From: Larix kaempferi
Taxonomy: Eukaryota; Streptophyta; Pinopsida; Pinales; Pinaceae
Reading direction: 5' to 3'
Length of the DNA: 64,000 nucleotides
NCBI GenBank assembly: GCA_027924585.1
Contig: BSBM01000372.1
Span: 8,229,001 to 8,293,000 of the forward strand
Both the position numbers and the translations under genes were made by a program. This document shows positions 44,985 through 55,676 of this stretch, one piece after another; position 1 is the stretch's first letter; each line of letters begins with the position of its first letter. The notes beneath the pieces are model-generated. The model did not search any database. It worked only from the letters and a program-made list of their open reading frames with translations, and was not told where the DNA came from.

Positions 44985-45795
44985 CTGCCCGAAATTGCGG
45001 AAGGAATTCTCTTCCGAATTTGCAAAAGGAATTCTCTTCCGAAATTGCGGAAGGAATTCTCTTCCGAAACTGTGGAAGGATTCTGCGAGTTGTTCCGCAA
45101 CGCGGAAGAATTCGGAGAACTGCTCCGAAACAGTGGAAAAAATTTCTAAGTGTTCGGCGTCGAAAGGAAATTTTCGGAAGGAATTCTCTTCCGAAATTGC
45201 GGAAGGAATTCTCTTTCAAAATTGCGGAAGGATTCCACGAATCGTTCCGCAACGCGGAAGAGTTCGGCGAGTGGGCCTGAAATTTGCGGAAGAGTTCCGC
45301 GAACCGCCCCGCAACTACGGAAAGAATTCCGGAAAGTCTTCCGCAACTACGGAAAGAATTCCGGAATGTCTTCCGAAATTGCGGAAGGGTTCCGCGAACC
45401 GCCCCGCAACTGCGGAAAGAATTCCGGAAAGTCTTCCGCCACTGCGGAAAGAATTCTGGAATGTCTTCTGAAATTGCGGAAGAGTCCCGCGAACCGCCCC
45501 ACAACTGCGGAAAGAATTTTGGAAAGTCTTTCGCAACTGCGGAAAGAATTCCGGAATGTCTTCCAAAATTGTGGAAGGGTTCCGCGAACCGCCCCGCAAC
45601 TGTGGAAAGAACTCCGGAAAGTCTTCTGCAATTGCGGAAAGAATTCTGGAATGTCTTCTGAAATTGTGGAAGAATTTCGTGAATCGCCCCGCAATTGCGG
45701 AAGCATTCGGCGAATCGCTCTGAAATTGCGGAAGCATCCGGCGAATTGCTCCGCAATTGCGGAAGCATTCGGCGAATCACCCCAAAACCGCGAGT
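44985..45795. repeat. Palindrome-rich tandem repeat array in the element E leader
   Basis: About 800 bp made of TTCCG(A/C)AA(T/C)TGCGGAA words spaced at roughly 30-60 bp. The unit is close to self-complementary; CCGCAATTGCGG at 45689-45700 and 45751-45762 is a perfect 12-bp palindrome. It lies between PBS and gag. An A18 tract follows at about 45805-45822. Long open frames on both strands here are a by-product of the repeat. Confidence 0.9.
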
Positions 45796-46119
45796 TGATT
45801 TACAAAAAAAAAAAAAAAAAACCGAGGGCACTGCCCTCGACCCGCCTTGCAGTGGCGCACAAGGGGGCAAGCCCCCTTGACCCCCTTTTGTTTCCCCCCC
45901 CCCATATGTCGTTGATTGTGAGAAAATTCGATGATTTGACAAATTGTCAATATAATATTTTTCCACGTGCATGAAAGTAATTTATGAATTCCTGAGAATA
46001 TAATGCAGCTAACAATTGTGTGGATGAACACATTCTGCAGAATCACAGTTACAGGGCAGCACTCTAGATAGTACAGTTGGAAAGTTTTGGATTTTGGTTG
46101 GGCCAAGAAAATCAACATC

Positions 46120-46618
46120 ATGGATGATGCACATGATCCCTATGAGCCTGAGACAGATGCCATGGGGGAGAAAATACATGTTGAAAATGTTGAAACAGAA
46201 TCTAATGGGAGAAGAAATCAAGAGACTCCTCTAGGTATTGCAGCCACCATGAGAAGCCTAAGGGTGGAGTTGCAAAGCTATAGAGAAGACAATGAAAATA
46301 TGATTAAAGCTCAGGAAGAACAAAATCAGTTGAATGCAGCCATGCTATAGAGTTTGACAGACATCCAAAGGAAAATAAACTCTGGGCATCAGACATCAAA
46401 TCCAGAAATGGTTGGGAGTAGTTCTAGAAGGAATTCTCGTAAGAGGGCTAGTAGCTCAATAAGAGTTTCTACAGACAGAACATATACTCCAGAAATCTCT
46501 TCTAATGAATCATCTGACTCAGAAGAATCCATTGAGGGTTCAAGATCTTTGTCTCGCGGGAGTAGGAGGAAGAAGCACTACAAGAACAATTCACATGGGG
46601 AATTTAAGAAGGCGAAAC
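46120..46618 (+). pseudogene. Element E gag, 5' part
   Basis: ATG at 46120 opens MDDAHDPYEPETDAMGEKIH. A coiled-coil-like MRSLRVELQSYREDNENM segment and a Ser/Arg-rich linker (SSRRNSRKRASSS; SRGSRRKKHYK) follow. TAG at 46348-46350 falls where Gln is likely. The frame is interrupted by element F at AAA-C after KKAK and resumes at 55677. Confidence 0.75.
46614..46618. repeat. Target-site duplication of element F (GAAAC)
   Basis: GAAAC precedes the 5' LTR and is repeated at 55672-55676. Joining the flanks keeps the gag frame open (…KAKPPTFDGEI), which confirms the junctions. Confidence 0.95.
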
Positions 46619-47170
46619 TGTTGAAATATTGTAACTTCAAAGAATATTATATTTGTATATTATTTAATCCGGAGATGTTCCATACCTCCGATGTGATTAT
46701 ACTATAAATCCGGAGATGTTTATTCCTCCAAGTTGGTTGTGGTAACTAGGGTTATTAGACCCACCATGTGGGGGTCGGCCCAGTCAGTTATAATGGGGTA
46801 TTTAACCTAATGGTTAAATACGAGCCTACATGTACTTGTGTAAAATACATATCAGAGTAGTGTATAAATAGAGGAGGTGTGTTCCTCATTTGATACACAC
46901 ACACACTTGAGGATAGCGCACTTGTGGAGGAGAGGTCTGCTATTGTGGAGGAGGAGATCATGTCTCAGGGTTTCATCTTTGTATATTGCTGGTCATCTAT
47001 ATTGAGGAAGCTTTGCTGGGTTTTCTACCCCATGAGGGTTTCCCAGGATAAATCTCTGTCTCTTGTGTTTATGCTGTGCTTGTTGTTTCTTCAGTGATCC
47101 TGTATATGCTATTATTGTGAAATGGAATGTAATGCTGCTATTTTCTGTCTTAGCATATTGAATTTTAACA
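46619..47170 (+). repeat. Element F 5' LTR
   Basis: 552 bp, TGTTGAAATATTG...GAATTTTAACA. TATAAATAGAGG at 46862-46873 is a clear TATA box; a (CA)n run follows at about 46903. TCCGGAGATGTT occurs twice near the 5' end. Confidence 0.96.
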
Positions 47171-47182
47171 TGGTATCAGAGC
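47171..47182 (+). other. Element F primer binding site (initiator Met tRNA type)
   Basis: TGGTATCAGAGC abuts the 5' LTR with no gap and is a perfect match to the standard plant PBS. Confidence 0.95.
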
Positions 47183-47540
47183 TAACCTGAAGGAAGACAA
47201 GGTATGGCACTAAAGACACTTGCTTTACTTACGACAATTTGAAGGTTAGGGTTTTACATAGCAAAAACCAGTCATCGTAGTAATTTTGCTATAAATCCGT
47301 TTTGGAGAAATTTTCGGATCTAAAATTGTTACAGGACGAAGCTAAAATCTCCAGGTACCTTGTGTCAAAGGACAACCTCTAATTCGTTGTACTTTGTGAT
47401 TTATGATCTGTACAATATAGGGTTTCTGCCTCTTCCAGATCTGAGTCAAAATCAGGTGACCTTGGGAAAAAGGTCATAACTTGGGCTAGGAATCTCCAAA
47501 TGCAATTTCGTGAAAAGTGACAGGTAGTACACAGACTGTA

Positions 47541-47910
47541 CTATCTCAGAAAACTTTCTCAGAGGCCGAAGTTGAACCAGTGACACGTGGCACACCGTAC
47601 AAGTTTGCTCTCCTGTATTATCCCATAAACAGGTCACGTTGCGACACTTGGCATAACTCTCTCTCAGAGAATCCAATTGAGGTCAGACCTGTCAGGATGG
47701 AAAGATAACAGGCCGAGCTATCTCAAAAAACGTTTTCAGAGGCCGAAGGTCAAACAGTGACACGTGGCACGCCGTACAAGTTCGCTCTCCTGTATTTTCC
47801 CAAAACAGGTCACGTTGCGACATTTGGCATAACTCTCTCTCAGAACATCCAATTGAGGTCAGACCTGTCAGGATGGAAAGCTAACAGATCAGACTATCTC
47901 AGAAAACTTT
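47541..47910. repeat. 177-bp tandem duplication in the element F leader
   Basis: Two copies starting CTATCTCAGAAAACTTT at 47541 and 47718, with the beginning of a third at 47894. Copies differ at several positions, so the duplication predates the latest insertion. Confidence 0.85.
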
Positions 47911-50271
47911 TTCAGACCCTGTGGATCAAAAATTTCGGAGTTACACCAGAAACAATCAGGTACATATTTCTGTCAAAACAGAATTATTTTTTGGTACCTT
48001 CATTCATGGCTTCCGGAATTTAGGGCTTTGAAGAAAGTTGGAATTTTTGTAATCGGAGACCACGGCTGGATGATACTCATCAAAATAGAAATTTAGAGAC
48101 CAAGATCAGAATTTTTGGTTGGGAAGAAGGCCGGGCTTGATTAGACCCTAGTTCGGGACTTTGATCAGAAAAGTGGAAAATTAGGGCTTCTGTAAAAATG
48201 GGAATTTTTGAAATCTGTGACCACGGCTGGAATCTCCTCAGAAAAATAGAAGCTTAGAGCTTTGGATCAAACCTTTTGATGGGGAAAAAGAGTGGGCTTC
48301 ATCAAACCCCAGTTCAGGGTCACGTCCAGTGAATCCGAAAGTTTCAAAGGCAAAATTGAGGAGTAAAACTTTGCAGTTTTCAAATTCTGAATATACCAGT
48401 TTGATCAGCTCATCAAGGCGCATATTTCTATCCTTTCGGAAGTTTGAAATTCAAAGTTTGAATTTTTTGGTTTTCTCTGACAAACCCATATCCAGCTCCA
48501 GGTCCAGTTCTTGCAAATCAAGTGGATTGGGTTAATCCTAGAAGAAGATGGATTGGTCACCTGCATAAGTGAAGAAGTTCCTGTCTCAAAGGGAGATGAG
48601 GATAAGGCCTTACATAAGAAGAATACAAGCGATCTCGACAGGTATGACTCATCGAGGTATGTTTCGATATTTGTCCATGATTAAGTTTATGGTATGTTTG
48701 TCTTCATGTTATTACAGTTAGTACAATTTTGATTTTTAGATTTGTCGTATAACCTTAACAAAATTATGAATGCATGATAGAAGATATTCATTGGTTAGGG
48801 TGGTGACACTTATGATTGTACTAATGCATTATGATGTTGTGTGAGGTTGATGTTGTCTGCTAACAAGATACAGGTACATCACAAAAGACAAATCAGGTTC
48901 CATGACCATGAAAACATGAAGACAAAGACTCATCCATAATCTTTGTTCTACTTACGAGGTATGTATAACTTTGTTATATTATGCTTAACCTATGAGACAT
49001 GCAGGTTCTAGCTCAGGATCTCTAAATCATTGAAGAGATTGCTTAGGTGTGTTGTACATAACCAAGTAGGTATACTAATCCAAGTATGTTTCCCATGAAT
49101 CTTACCTTGTGTTAGGATCCCTTATATAAGTATACTTGGAATGATTGGTTATGCTTATTCATAAAGTTAGTAATCAAGGGATTATGCATATTATATATTT
49201 TATCTTGATTGATGATATGCATGAGTAAAAGAAGACTTCCCTGAAATCTTGAATACTAATGTTTATTAACTATAATCATGACTATACATTCTCAAGATTA
49301 TTTAGAACTATAATGTTTTGATAACATTTAGAACATACTAATGGGTGTATGTTTGTGAGGATGACACTTGAACATGCACAGTGGTACATAATGAATAGAA
49401 GTTCAAAAGACATACAGAAGATCAAGCGGGAGGCAACCACACAAACATAAAAGATAAGTATTTGAGTTGTTATTTGAAATAGTAAATGATATTGCCTGTA
49501 ATAGGTTGTATGCATATTTGTATTCCTAGAATATATAATGTTGAGTATAAACATTCATAGAGCATTAAATAGTATACTACTAATGAGCATATGATTGGTA
49601 AGTTGGACAAACATTCCATTGTTGCTTGTCTAGAATGAAACCTCTTTGCTGACATGCCGAGAGCTGTGCACACTCTCGATAGTATGTTCTGGTAGAGATG
49701 AAAGGCATCTAGATAGCCACTGTATGCATACAAGATATGGGAAAGTGTTGTGCCAAAGTATTGGTCAAATTAGTTGCATAACTATGTAAATGATATCTGT
49801 ATGCATAATAGGTTATTATGTCAATATGATTTGATGATTATGAAGTATTACTAATCCTGTACTTAATTTTGATTTGTAGGGAAAATCATGATGAATGATG
49901 AACAAGCGATGGATGTTCAAAAGGATTTACAAATCAAACACACTATAGAAAGCTTATGGTTAAGAGATTCTCTTAGAAAGAGGAAGAGAATCATGATGAG
50001 ATGTTTTGACCATTCTCTTAATAATGTAATCAGGTTCTGTATGGGTTCCCAGGATCAGTAGTCAATTGATGAGCTTAATGATCATCATGGGTGATGTGGA
50101 TCTCAACCCTTGCTACAAGGTTGAATATGGCTTCTATACACATATGACATGGATGCAAGAAGAAACTCACCATAGAGTTCGAATGACTTTGAGGCTCATA
50201 TTATTAGACCCATCTGACGAGAGATGGCACAGATAGATATGCAGAAGATCACTCAATACAGAGTGTGAATA
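47911..50271 (+). other. Element F internal region without readable gag, protease or integrase
   Basis: About 2.4 kb where a copia element should encode gag, protease and integrase. I find no knuckle, no DSG, no HHCC and no DDE motif on either strand. AATTTTTG...GACCACGGCTGGA segments recur near 48040 and 48210. Confidence 0.6.
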
Positions 50272-50319
50272 ATGGACAATTGACAGCTTCATGACAAAGC
50301 TTGGGCTTTACCAGAAGTA

Positions 50320-50558
50320 AAGCTGATCCTAACCTTTACCTAAAGGTTGTGGATGATAAACCTATCATACTATTATTATGTGATGATGATCTCTTTCTGA
50401 CAAGGAATGAGAAATAGATCATGAAAATGGCTGCAGAAATAAAAATGAAAGATCTCAGATTAATGCACTACTTCTTAGGTATAGAAGTATGGCATGATAC
50501 AAAAGGAATCTTTTAAATCGAGGTAAGTATGATGTGAAGTTTCTAAAAAAGATTTGAT
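50320..50558 (+). pseudogene. Element F reverse transcriptase C-terminal relic
   Basis: Frame with stops reads ADPNLYLKVVDDKP, LLLCDDDLFLT (the catalytic YVDD changed to CDDD), then EIKMKDLRLMHYFLGIEVWH. These are the last RT motifs of copia elements. The N-terminal half of RT is missing. Confidence 0.7.
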
Positions 50559-51299
50559 ATGTTGGAGTGTAAAGCCATGGTCACTCCCATGGACTCCAAC
50601 TTGAAGTTATTTAATAACTCATCAGATTTAGTGGACCTAACCCTATATAGACAAATCATTGGGCCAATGATGTATTTAACAAATACTAGGCCAGATATAT
50701 GCTTTGTTGTAAATACCGTAAGTCAGTATCTAGTAGAACCTAGAAAGGTTCACTTAATAGCTACAAAGCATGTAGTGAGGTACCTAAAAGGTACTTTAGA
50801 TTTTGGTCTATATAATCTTGGAGGTCATGAACTCCATTTACATGGTTACTCAAATTCTGATTGGGCAGGAAGTGTCTCAGACAGAAAGAGTACTTTAGGT
50901 GGATGTTATAGTCTTGAATCTACCATGATCTCATGGTTTAGCAAGAAACAATCTAGTATGGCTCTCAGTACTACTGAAACAGAATATATAGCTGTCTGCT
51001 CTGCCAGCTGTGAAGCAGTGTGGCTTCAGAAGCTATTATATGGAGTGTTTGACTTAGAAATGGATTCCACTATGATTATGTGTGACAATCAAAGCTGTAT
51101 CAAGATAATAGGAAATCTTGTATTCCATGATAAGTCAAAACACATTGAGATCCGATACTTCTATATACAAGATATGGTGCAGAGAGGAGCTATCAAGCTC
51201 AAGTATATAAGCACTGAGGATCAAATTGATGATATCCTGACCAAACCTCTATCTCGAGTAAAGTTTGAACACTTCCGAGACAAGCTTGGTGTAGTTTAG
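50559..51299 (+). CDS. Element F copia RNase H frame, 246 aa, open
   Basis: In frame with the RT relic upstream. Motifs: YRQIIGPMMYLTNTRPDICF, YSNSDWAGSVSDRKSTLGG (one Asp of the usual SDSDWA reads Asn), ALSTTETEYIA, MCDNQSCI, and the C-terminal DQIDDILTKPLSRVKFEHFR ending DKLGVV. The C-terminus is at the normal place for copia pol. The ATG at 50559 is internal to a longer ancestral pol, so this is the surviving 3' end, not an independent gene. Confidence 0.75.
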   Translation: MLECKAMVTPMDSNLKLFNNSSDLVDLTLYRQIIGPMMYLTNTRPDICFVVNTVSQYLVEPRKVHLIATKHVVRYLKGTLDFGLYNLGGHELHLHGYSNSDWAGSVSDRKSTLGGCYSLESTMISWFSKKQSSMALSTTETEYIAVCSASCEAVWLQKLLYGVFDLEMDSTMIMCDNQSCIKIIGNLVFHDKSKHIEIRYFYIQDMVQRGAIKLKYISTEDQIDDILTKPLSRVKFEHFRDKLGVV

Positions 51300-51312
51300 A
51301 AGGACTCTCCTT

Positions 51313-51322
51313 GAAAGGGGGA
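51313..51322 (+). other. Element F upstream polypurine tract (relic)
   Basis: AAAGGGGGAG lies just after the RNase H stop, where copia elements normally have PPT plus 3' LTR. The true LTR-adjacent PPT is 3.8 kb further on. Confidence 0.6.
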
Positions 51323-51416
51323 GTAGCACAGTATCCGACATCAAGTCTATCTCATCAATGATGAGGTTACCTATTTACTGCACTTAGTTACCTAGAATTA
51401 TTTAGATTTAGGACTC

Positions 51417-51926
51417 TTATATTCTTTTGATGATAGATGTATACATGCTTTTGATGTTAGTATACATGCTTTTGATGTTAGTTTTGATGATAGATGTATA
51501 CATACTTTTGATGATTTTGATGATAGATGTATACATGTTTTGATGATGATGATACATGTTGAGGTTATACATGTTTTGATGATGATGATACATGTTTTGA
51601 TGATGATGATACATGTTGTGGTTATACATGTTTTGTTGATGATGATACATGTTGTGGTTATACATGCTTTGATGATGATGATACATGTTGTGGTTATACA
51701 TGTTATACATGTTGTGGTTATACATGTTTTGATGATGATTATACATGTTGTGGTTATACATGTTCTACATGTTGTGGTTACACATGTTTTGATGATGATG
51801 ATACATGTTGTGGTTATACATGTTTTGATGATGATGATATATGTTGTGGTTATACATGTTTTGATGATGATGATACATGTTGTGATTATACATGCTTTTG
51901 ATGTTGATGATACATGTTGTGGTGAT
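51417..51926. repeat. Minisatellite in element F: GATGATGATACATGTTGTGGTTATACATG family
   Basis: More than ten degenerate units of about 24-36 bp combining TTTTGATGATGATGATACATG and TTGTGGTTATACATG. It continues beyond transposon G at 53747-53790, so G inserted into it. Confidence 0.9.
51919..51926. repeat. Target-site duplication of transposon G (GTGGTGAT)
   Basis: 8 bp, repeated exactly at 53747-53754. Confidence 0.85.
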
Positions 51927-53746
51927 CACGGGGGTTTCACTCAATGAACTTGTTACATAGCACGATCGTTCACATGATATTAAAGAATATCCCTAATTTC
52001 ACTAAATATTGGAAAATGCATCCTAAAATTGTATTGTTGACCCCCCCTCCCAATATGCCTTTCCAATTAAGAAAGCCCCTAGTTTCACTAGATATTGTAG
52101 GTATCCATTTTTATCAACCCATTTTTAACACCCCCTTTATATCATATTATCAAGTTGTAACAAACAGGAGCCCTCACACATATTAGTATAAGAAAACAAT
52201 CTATGCTAAATAAAATAGTAGTATAATGCTAATAATGATCCCACTAGGATTGTAGGGGCGACCGATCAATTTGTAGCACTGGATAGTGGAAGACCCAACG
52301 AAATATTATCAGGGAAGGCAAAATGCGTAAAAGGAAATACAGTCAAGAGATCAACATAACAAAGAATGTAAAAGACTGATAGTCCAATTGTTAGTGCAAT
52401 GCTTAGAAAATATGAGAATTGCAGATGTTTCACACCATAGCCTACAAATCTACCAATTTTATATCATGTAAATACAAATATAGCCATAGAGAGCCCATGT
52501 TTTCTATAAGCTTAATAAATTAAACTCCATAAAAATGAAAAATTGAAACCCTTTCGTTGATGGACTCCCCTACCTTCCTATCAAAAGTAACATCATTGAT
52601 GTTTGAACCCAAATGCACATAGAAAAATTCTTTTTAATTTTTAATAACACCATATGATCACGTGCATAGCGTGGATTTGGGTGATTCACAAGATCCAAAG
52701 AATTTCCTCCACTTCCTCTACATTTGTTTTTGCAATCAAGGGAATTAACAATATTTAGTTACCTTTTCTTGGCTTATATCTAGTTTTTTTTTATAATCTT
52801 TAATATAGGAGAGGGAAAAATCTCCATTGTTAGGTTTCAAGCATGCAATAGTTATAAAGATACACATATGGTGAAACTTATATGATACTATTTCATGGTA
52901 TTGATAACACATAGGGTATGTAAATAAGGATTTACATTTTCATCTATGTTCATGTTAGTTCCAATACAATATTAAGACGGATGCCTTGCATATAAGAATT
53001 GAAATCACAATTATGAATGTGCCAAATATAACTCAATCTAACAACTATTCCTAAATGGCAATGTGAAAATATTAAAGAAGAATACAAAAAGTTGAAAGGT
53101 ATAATTAGTAAAGAAACATTGATCTAAATTTTATTGGTTCTAGTGAGCCAAGAAAGATTGATCTCACTTTTCTTGGTTTCCGTGGAGCAAGGTTTAATTG
53201 AATTTAAATTCCCACCTAAACCCCAACCTCAAAAATGAAGAGTTAAATCTTTTACTTGAATTCCTACACAAAATACAATACAATTGTTCAAGTCCGGAAC
53301 TCCCAATTAGCTACATCTCTTAACTTAAAGATGAAAAACAATATGACATCAATTCAAACCAAGCCTAAATAAGCTATTAAATGAGGATTGCTCAAGGCCA
53401 ATAATCTAAACAGACTTACATCAATATTATCATTGGTACACTATTATCAAATTTATGCAAAACTTGGGATCATAAGCAATATCAAACAAAAATGGAGGGT
53501 CCTCAAGTTTTAGGTGGGTATGAATTGAGCCCATGATTTGGAGGTATGAATCCATCCCATGATTTGGAGGTTATTCCTCAGCACACCCAAATAAAATAAC
53601 CCCCAATATTTATATTACTTTGTCAAATTCAAACCCCCCTTGAGCCCTTAATACGGGGCAATATATTTTTGAGGTTTTTAAGAGTATTCAAACCCCCAAT
53701 ATGAATGGACGTGATATGATATTGCCTCACTAGTGAACCCCCCGTG
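51927..53746. mobile_element. Transposon G: non-autonomous DNA transposon with 15-bp inverted ends, hAT-like by TSD size
   Basis: Left end CACGGGGGTTTCACT, right end the reverse complement of CACGGGGGGTTCACT (14 of 15 match), flanked by an 8-bp direct repeat. Eight-bp duplications point to hAT; the terminal sequence itself is not one I recognise. 1820 bp, AT-rich, no transposase or other coding frame. C-rich words such as CCCCCAATAT occur in the subterminal 200 bp on both sides. Confidence 0.8.
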
Positions 53747-53797
53747 GTGGTGATACATGTTATGATGATGAGGATACATGTTCTTGATGAACATGTG

Positions 53798-54259
53798 AAG
53801 GGATTGGATCATTCCTGGACTTCAGTCCGAAAGAAGAGCCGTAGACGTATGTCTTCGATAATGAAGGGATTGGATCATTCCTGGACTTCAGTCCGAAAGA
53901 AGAGCCGTAGACGTATGTCTTCGATAATGAAGGGATTGGATCATTCCTGGACTTCAGTCCGAAAGAAGAGCCGTAGACGTATGTCTTCGATAATGAAGGG
54001 ATTGTATCATTCCTGGACTTCAGTCCGAAAGAAGAGCCGTAGACGTATGTCTTCGATAATGAAGGGATTGGATCATTCCTGGACTTCAGTCCGAAAGAAG
54101 AGCCGTAGACGTATGTCTTCGATAATGAAGGGATTGGATCATTCCTGGACTTCAGTCCGAAAGAAGAGCCGTAGACATATGTCTTCGATGATGAAGGGAT
54201 TGGATCATTCCTGGACTTCAGTCCGAAAGAACAGCCGTAGACGTATGTCTTCGAGAATG
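53798..54259. repeat. 66-bp unit in seven tandem copies within element F
   Basis: Copies start AAGGGATTGGATCATTCC at 53798, 53864, 53930, 53996, 54062, 54128 and 54194, nearly identical; diverged copies continue to about 54440. The period is 22 codons, and the + frame stays open through all copies, giving a repeated KGLDHSWTSV plus basic RKKSRRR peptide. No start context or homology supports translation. Confidence 0.95.
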
Positions 54260-54454
54260 AAGTCCTTTGGTGGACGGTTGAGGATTAAGTCATCCTTGGA
54301 CATAGGTCCTAAAAGCACGGTGAAGGATTGGATCATCCTTGGACTTTGGTCCTGTAAACTGAGCCGTAGACGTGAGGTCTCCGAGAACATGATAGGACTG
54401 GATCGTCCCTGGACTTCGGTTCAAAAGGTACATGACTGGTTTACATCATTCCTT

Positions 54455-54915
54455 GACGATGACGATGTTCGTGTAATGACGATGCTGATGATCATGTTGA
54501 TGATCGTGTGATGATGATGCTGATGATCGTGTGATGACGATGTCGATGATCGTGTGATGATGATGCTGATGATCGTGTAATGACGATGTTGATGATCGTG
54601 TGATGACGATGTTGATGATCGTGTGGCGATGATGATGATGATCGTGTGATGACGATGCTGATGATCGTGTGATGACGATGATCGTATGATGACGATGCTG
54701 ATGATCGTATGATGACGATGCCGATCGTGTGATGACGATGTTGATGTTCGTGTGATGACGATGCTGTTGATCGTGTGATGATGATGCTGCTAATCGTGAT
54801 ATGACGATGTTGATGATCGTGTGATGACGATGCTGCTGATCGTGTGATGACGATGCTGATGATCGTGAGATGATGATGCTGATGATCGTGTGATGACGAT
54901 GTTGATGATCGTGAG
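54455..54915. repeat. GATGATCGTGTGATGACGATG minisatellite in element F
   Basis: About twenty degenerate units of 21-27 bp built from GATGATCGTGTGATGACGATG(C/T)T. Composition resembles the 51417 array but the unit differs. Confidence 0.9.
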
Positions 54916-55110
54916 GATCCAGACGTTGATGTTGCTATAGTTGTTCAAGTGCTGCAGAAGATAAAGACTCAGTACTGAAGAAGTTGACGTTCCAGTAACT
55001 GGTTGAGTTACTGATGATGTTAAGAAAGCTTCCAATGATTTATAGATGTATCATGTATGATGTTGATGACTTCTTGCTCGTGCAGATACTGTTATAATAT
55101 CCTTCTCGTT

Positions 55111-55119
55111 AAGGGGGAG
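55111..55119 (+). other. Element F functional polypurine tract
   Basis: AAGGGGGAG directly abuts the 3' LTR. Confidence 0.9.
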
Positions 55120-55671
55120 TGTTGAAATATTGTAACTTCAAAGAATATTATATTTGTATATTATTTATTCCGGAGATGTTCCATACCTCCGATGTGATTA
55201 TACTATAAATCCGGAGATGTTTATTCCTCCAAGTTGGTTGTGGTAACTAGGGTTATTAGACCCACCATGTGGGGGTCGGCCCAGTCAGTTATAATGGGGT
55301 ATTTAACCTAATGGTTAAATACGAGCCTACATGTACTTGTGTAAAATACATATCAGAGTAGTGTATAAATAGAGGAGGTGTGTTCCTCATTTGATACACA
55401 CACACACTTGAGGATAGCGCACTTGTGGAGGAGAGGTCTGCTATTGTGGAGGAGGAGATCATGTCTCAGGGTTTCATCTTTGTATATTGCTGGTCATCTA
55501 TATTGAGGAAGCTTTGCTGGGTTTTCTACCCCATGAGGGTTTCCCAGGATAAATCTCTGTCTCTTGTGTTTATGCTGTGCTTGTTGTTTCTTTAGTGATC
55601 CTGTATATGCTATTATTGTGAAATGGAATGTAATGCTGCTATTTTCTGTCTTAGCATATTGAATTTTAACA
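55120..55671 (+). repeat. Element F 3' LTR
   Basis: 552 bp, two differences from the 5' LTR: ATTTATTCC for ATTTAATCC, and TTCTTTAGTG for TTCTTCAGTG. Confidence 0.96.
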
Positions 55672-55676
55672 GAAAC

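Larger units (their letters stand above)
46619..55671 (+). mobile_element. Element F: Ty1/copia retrotransposon, internally defective
   Basis: 9053 bp as found; about 7.2 kb without transposon G. 552-bp LTRs differ at only two positions (near 46667 versus 55168, and near 47094 versus 55595). It has PBS, PPT and TSD GAAAC. Of the coding part only the C-terminal RT piece and a complete-looking RNase H frame remain; gag, protease and integrase are not readable. It is a non-autonomous element, mobilised recently. Confidence 0.95.

Noticed and set aside
44968-45972. 334-codon open frame on the minus strand, and 274-codon and shorter frames on the + strand at 44995-45974
   Set aside because: They lie on both strands and several frames of the same palindromic repeat array; the repeat unit simply lacks stops. 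No domain, no start context.
51417-51947. Open frames with His/Met/Tyr/Asn or Met/Val/His repeats on both strands
   Set aside because: Translations of the minisatellite; opposite-strand openness shows it is compositional.
51417-54915. Possible CRISPR-like array of regularly spaced repeats
   Set aside because: Units are contiguous tandem repeats without unique spacers, inside a copia retrotransposon of a plant nuclear genome.
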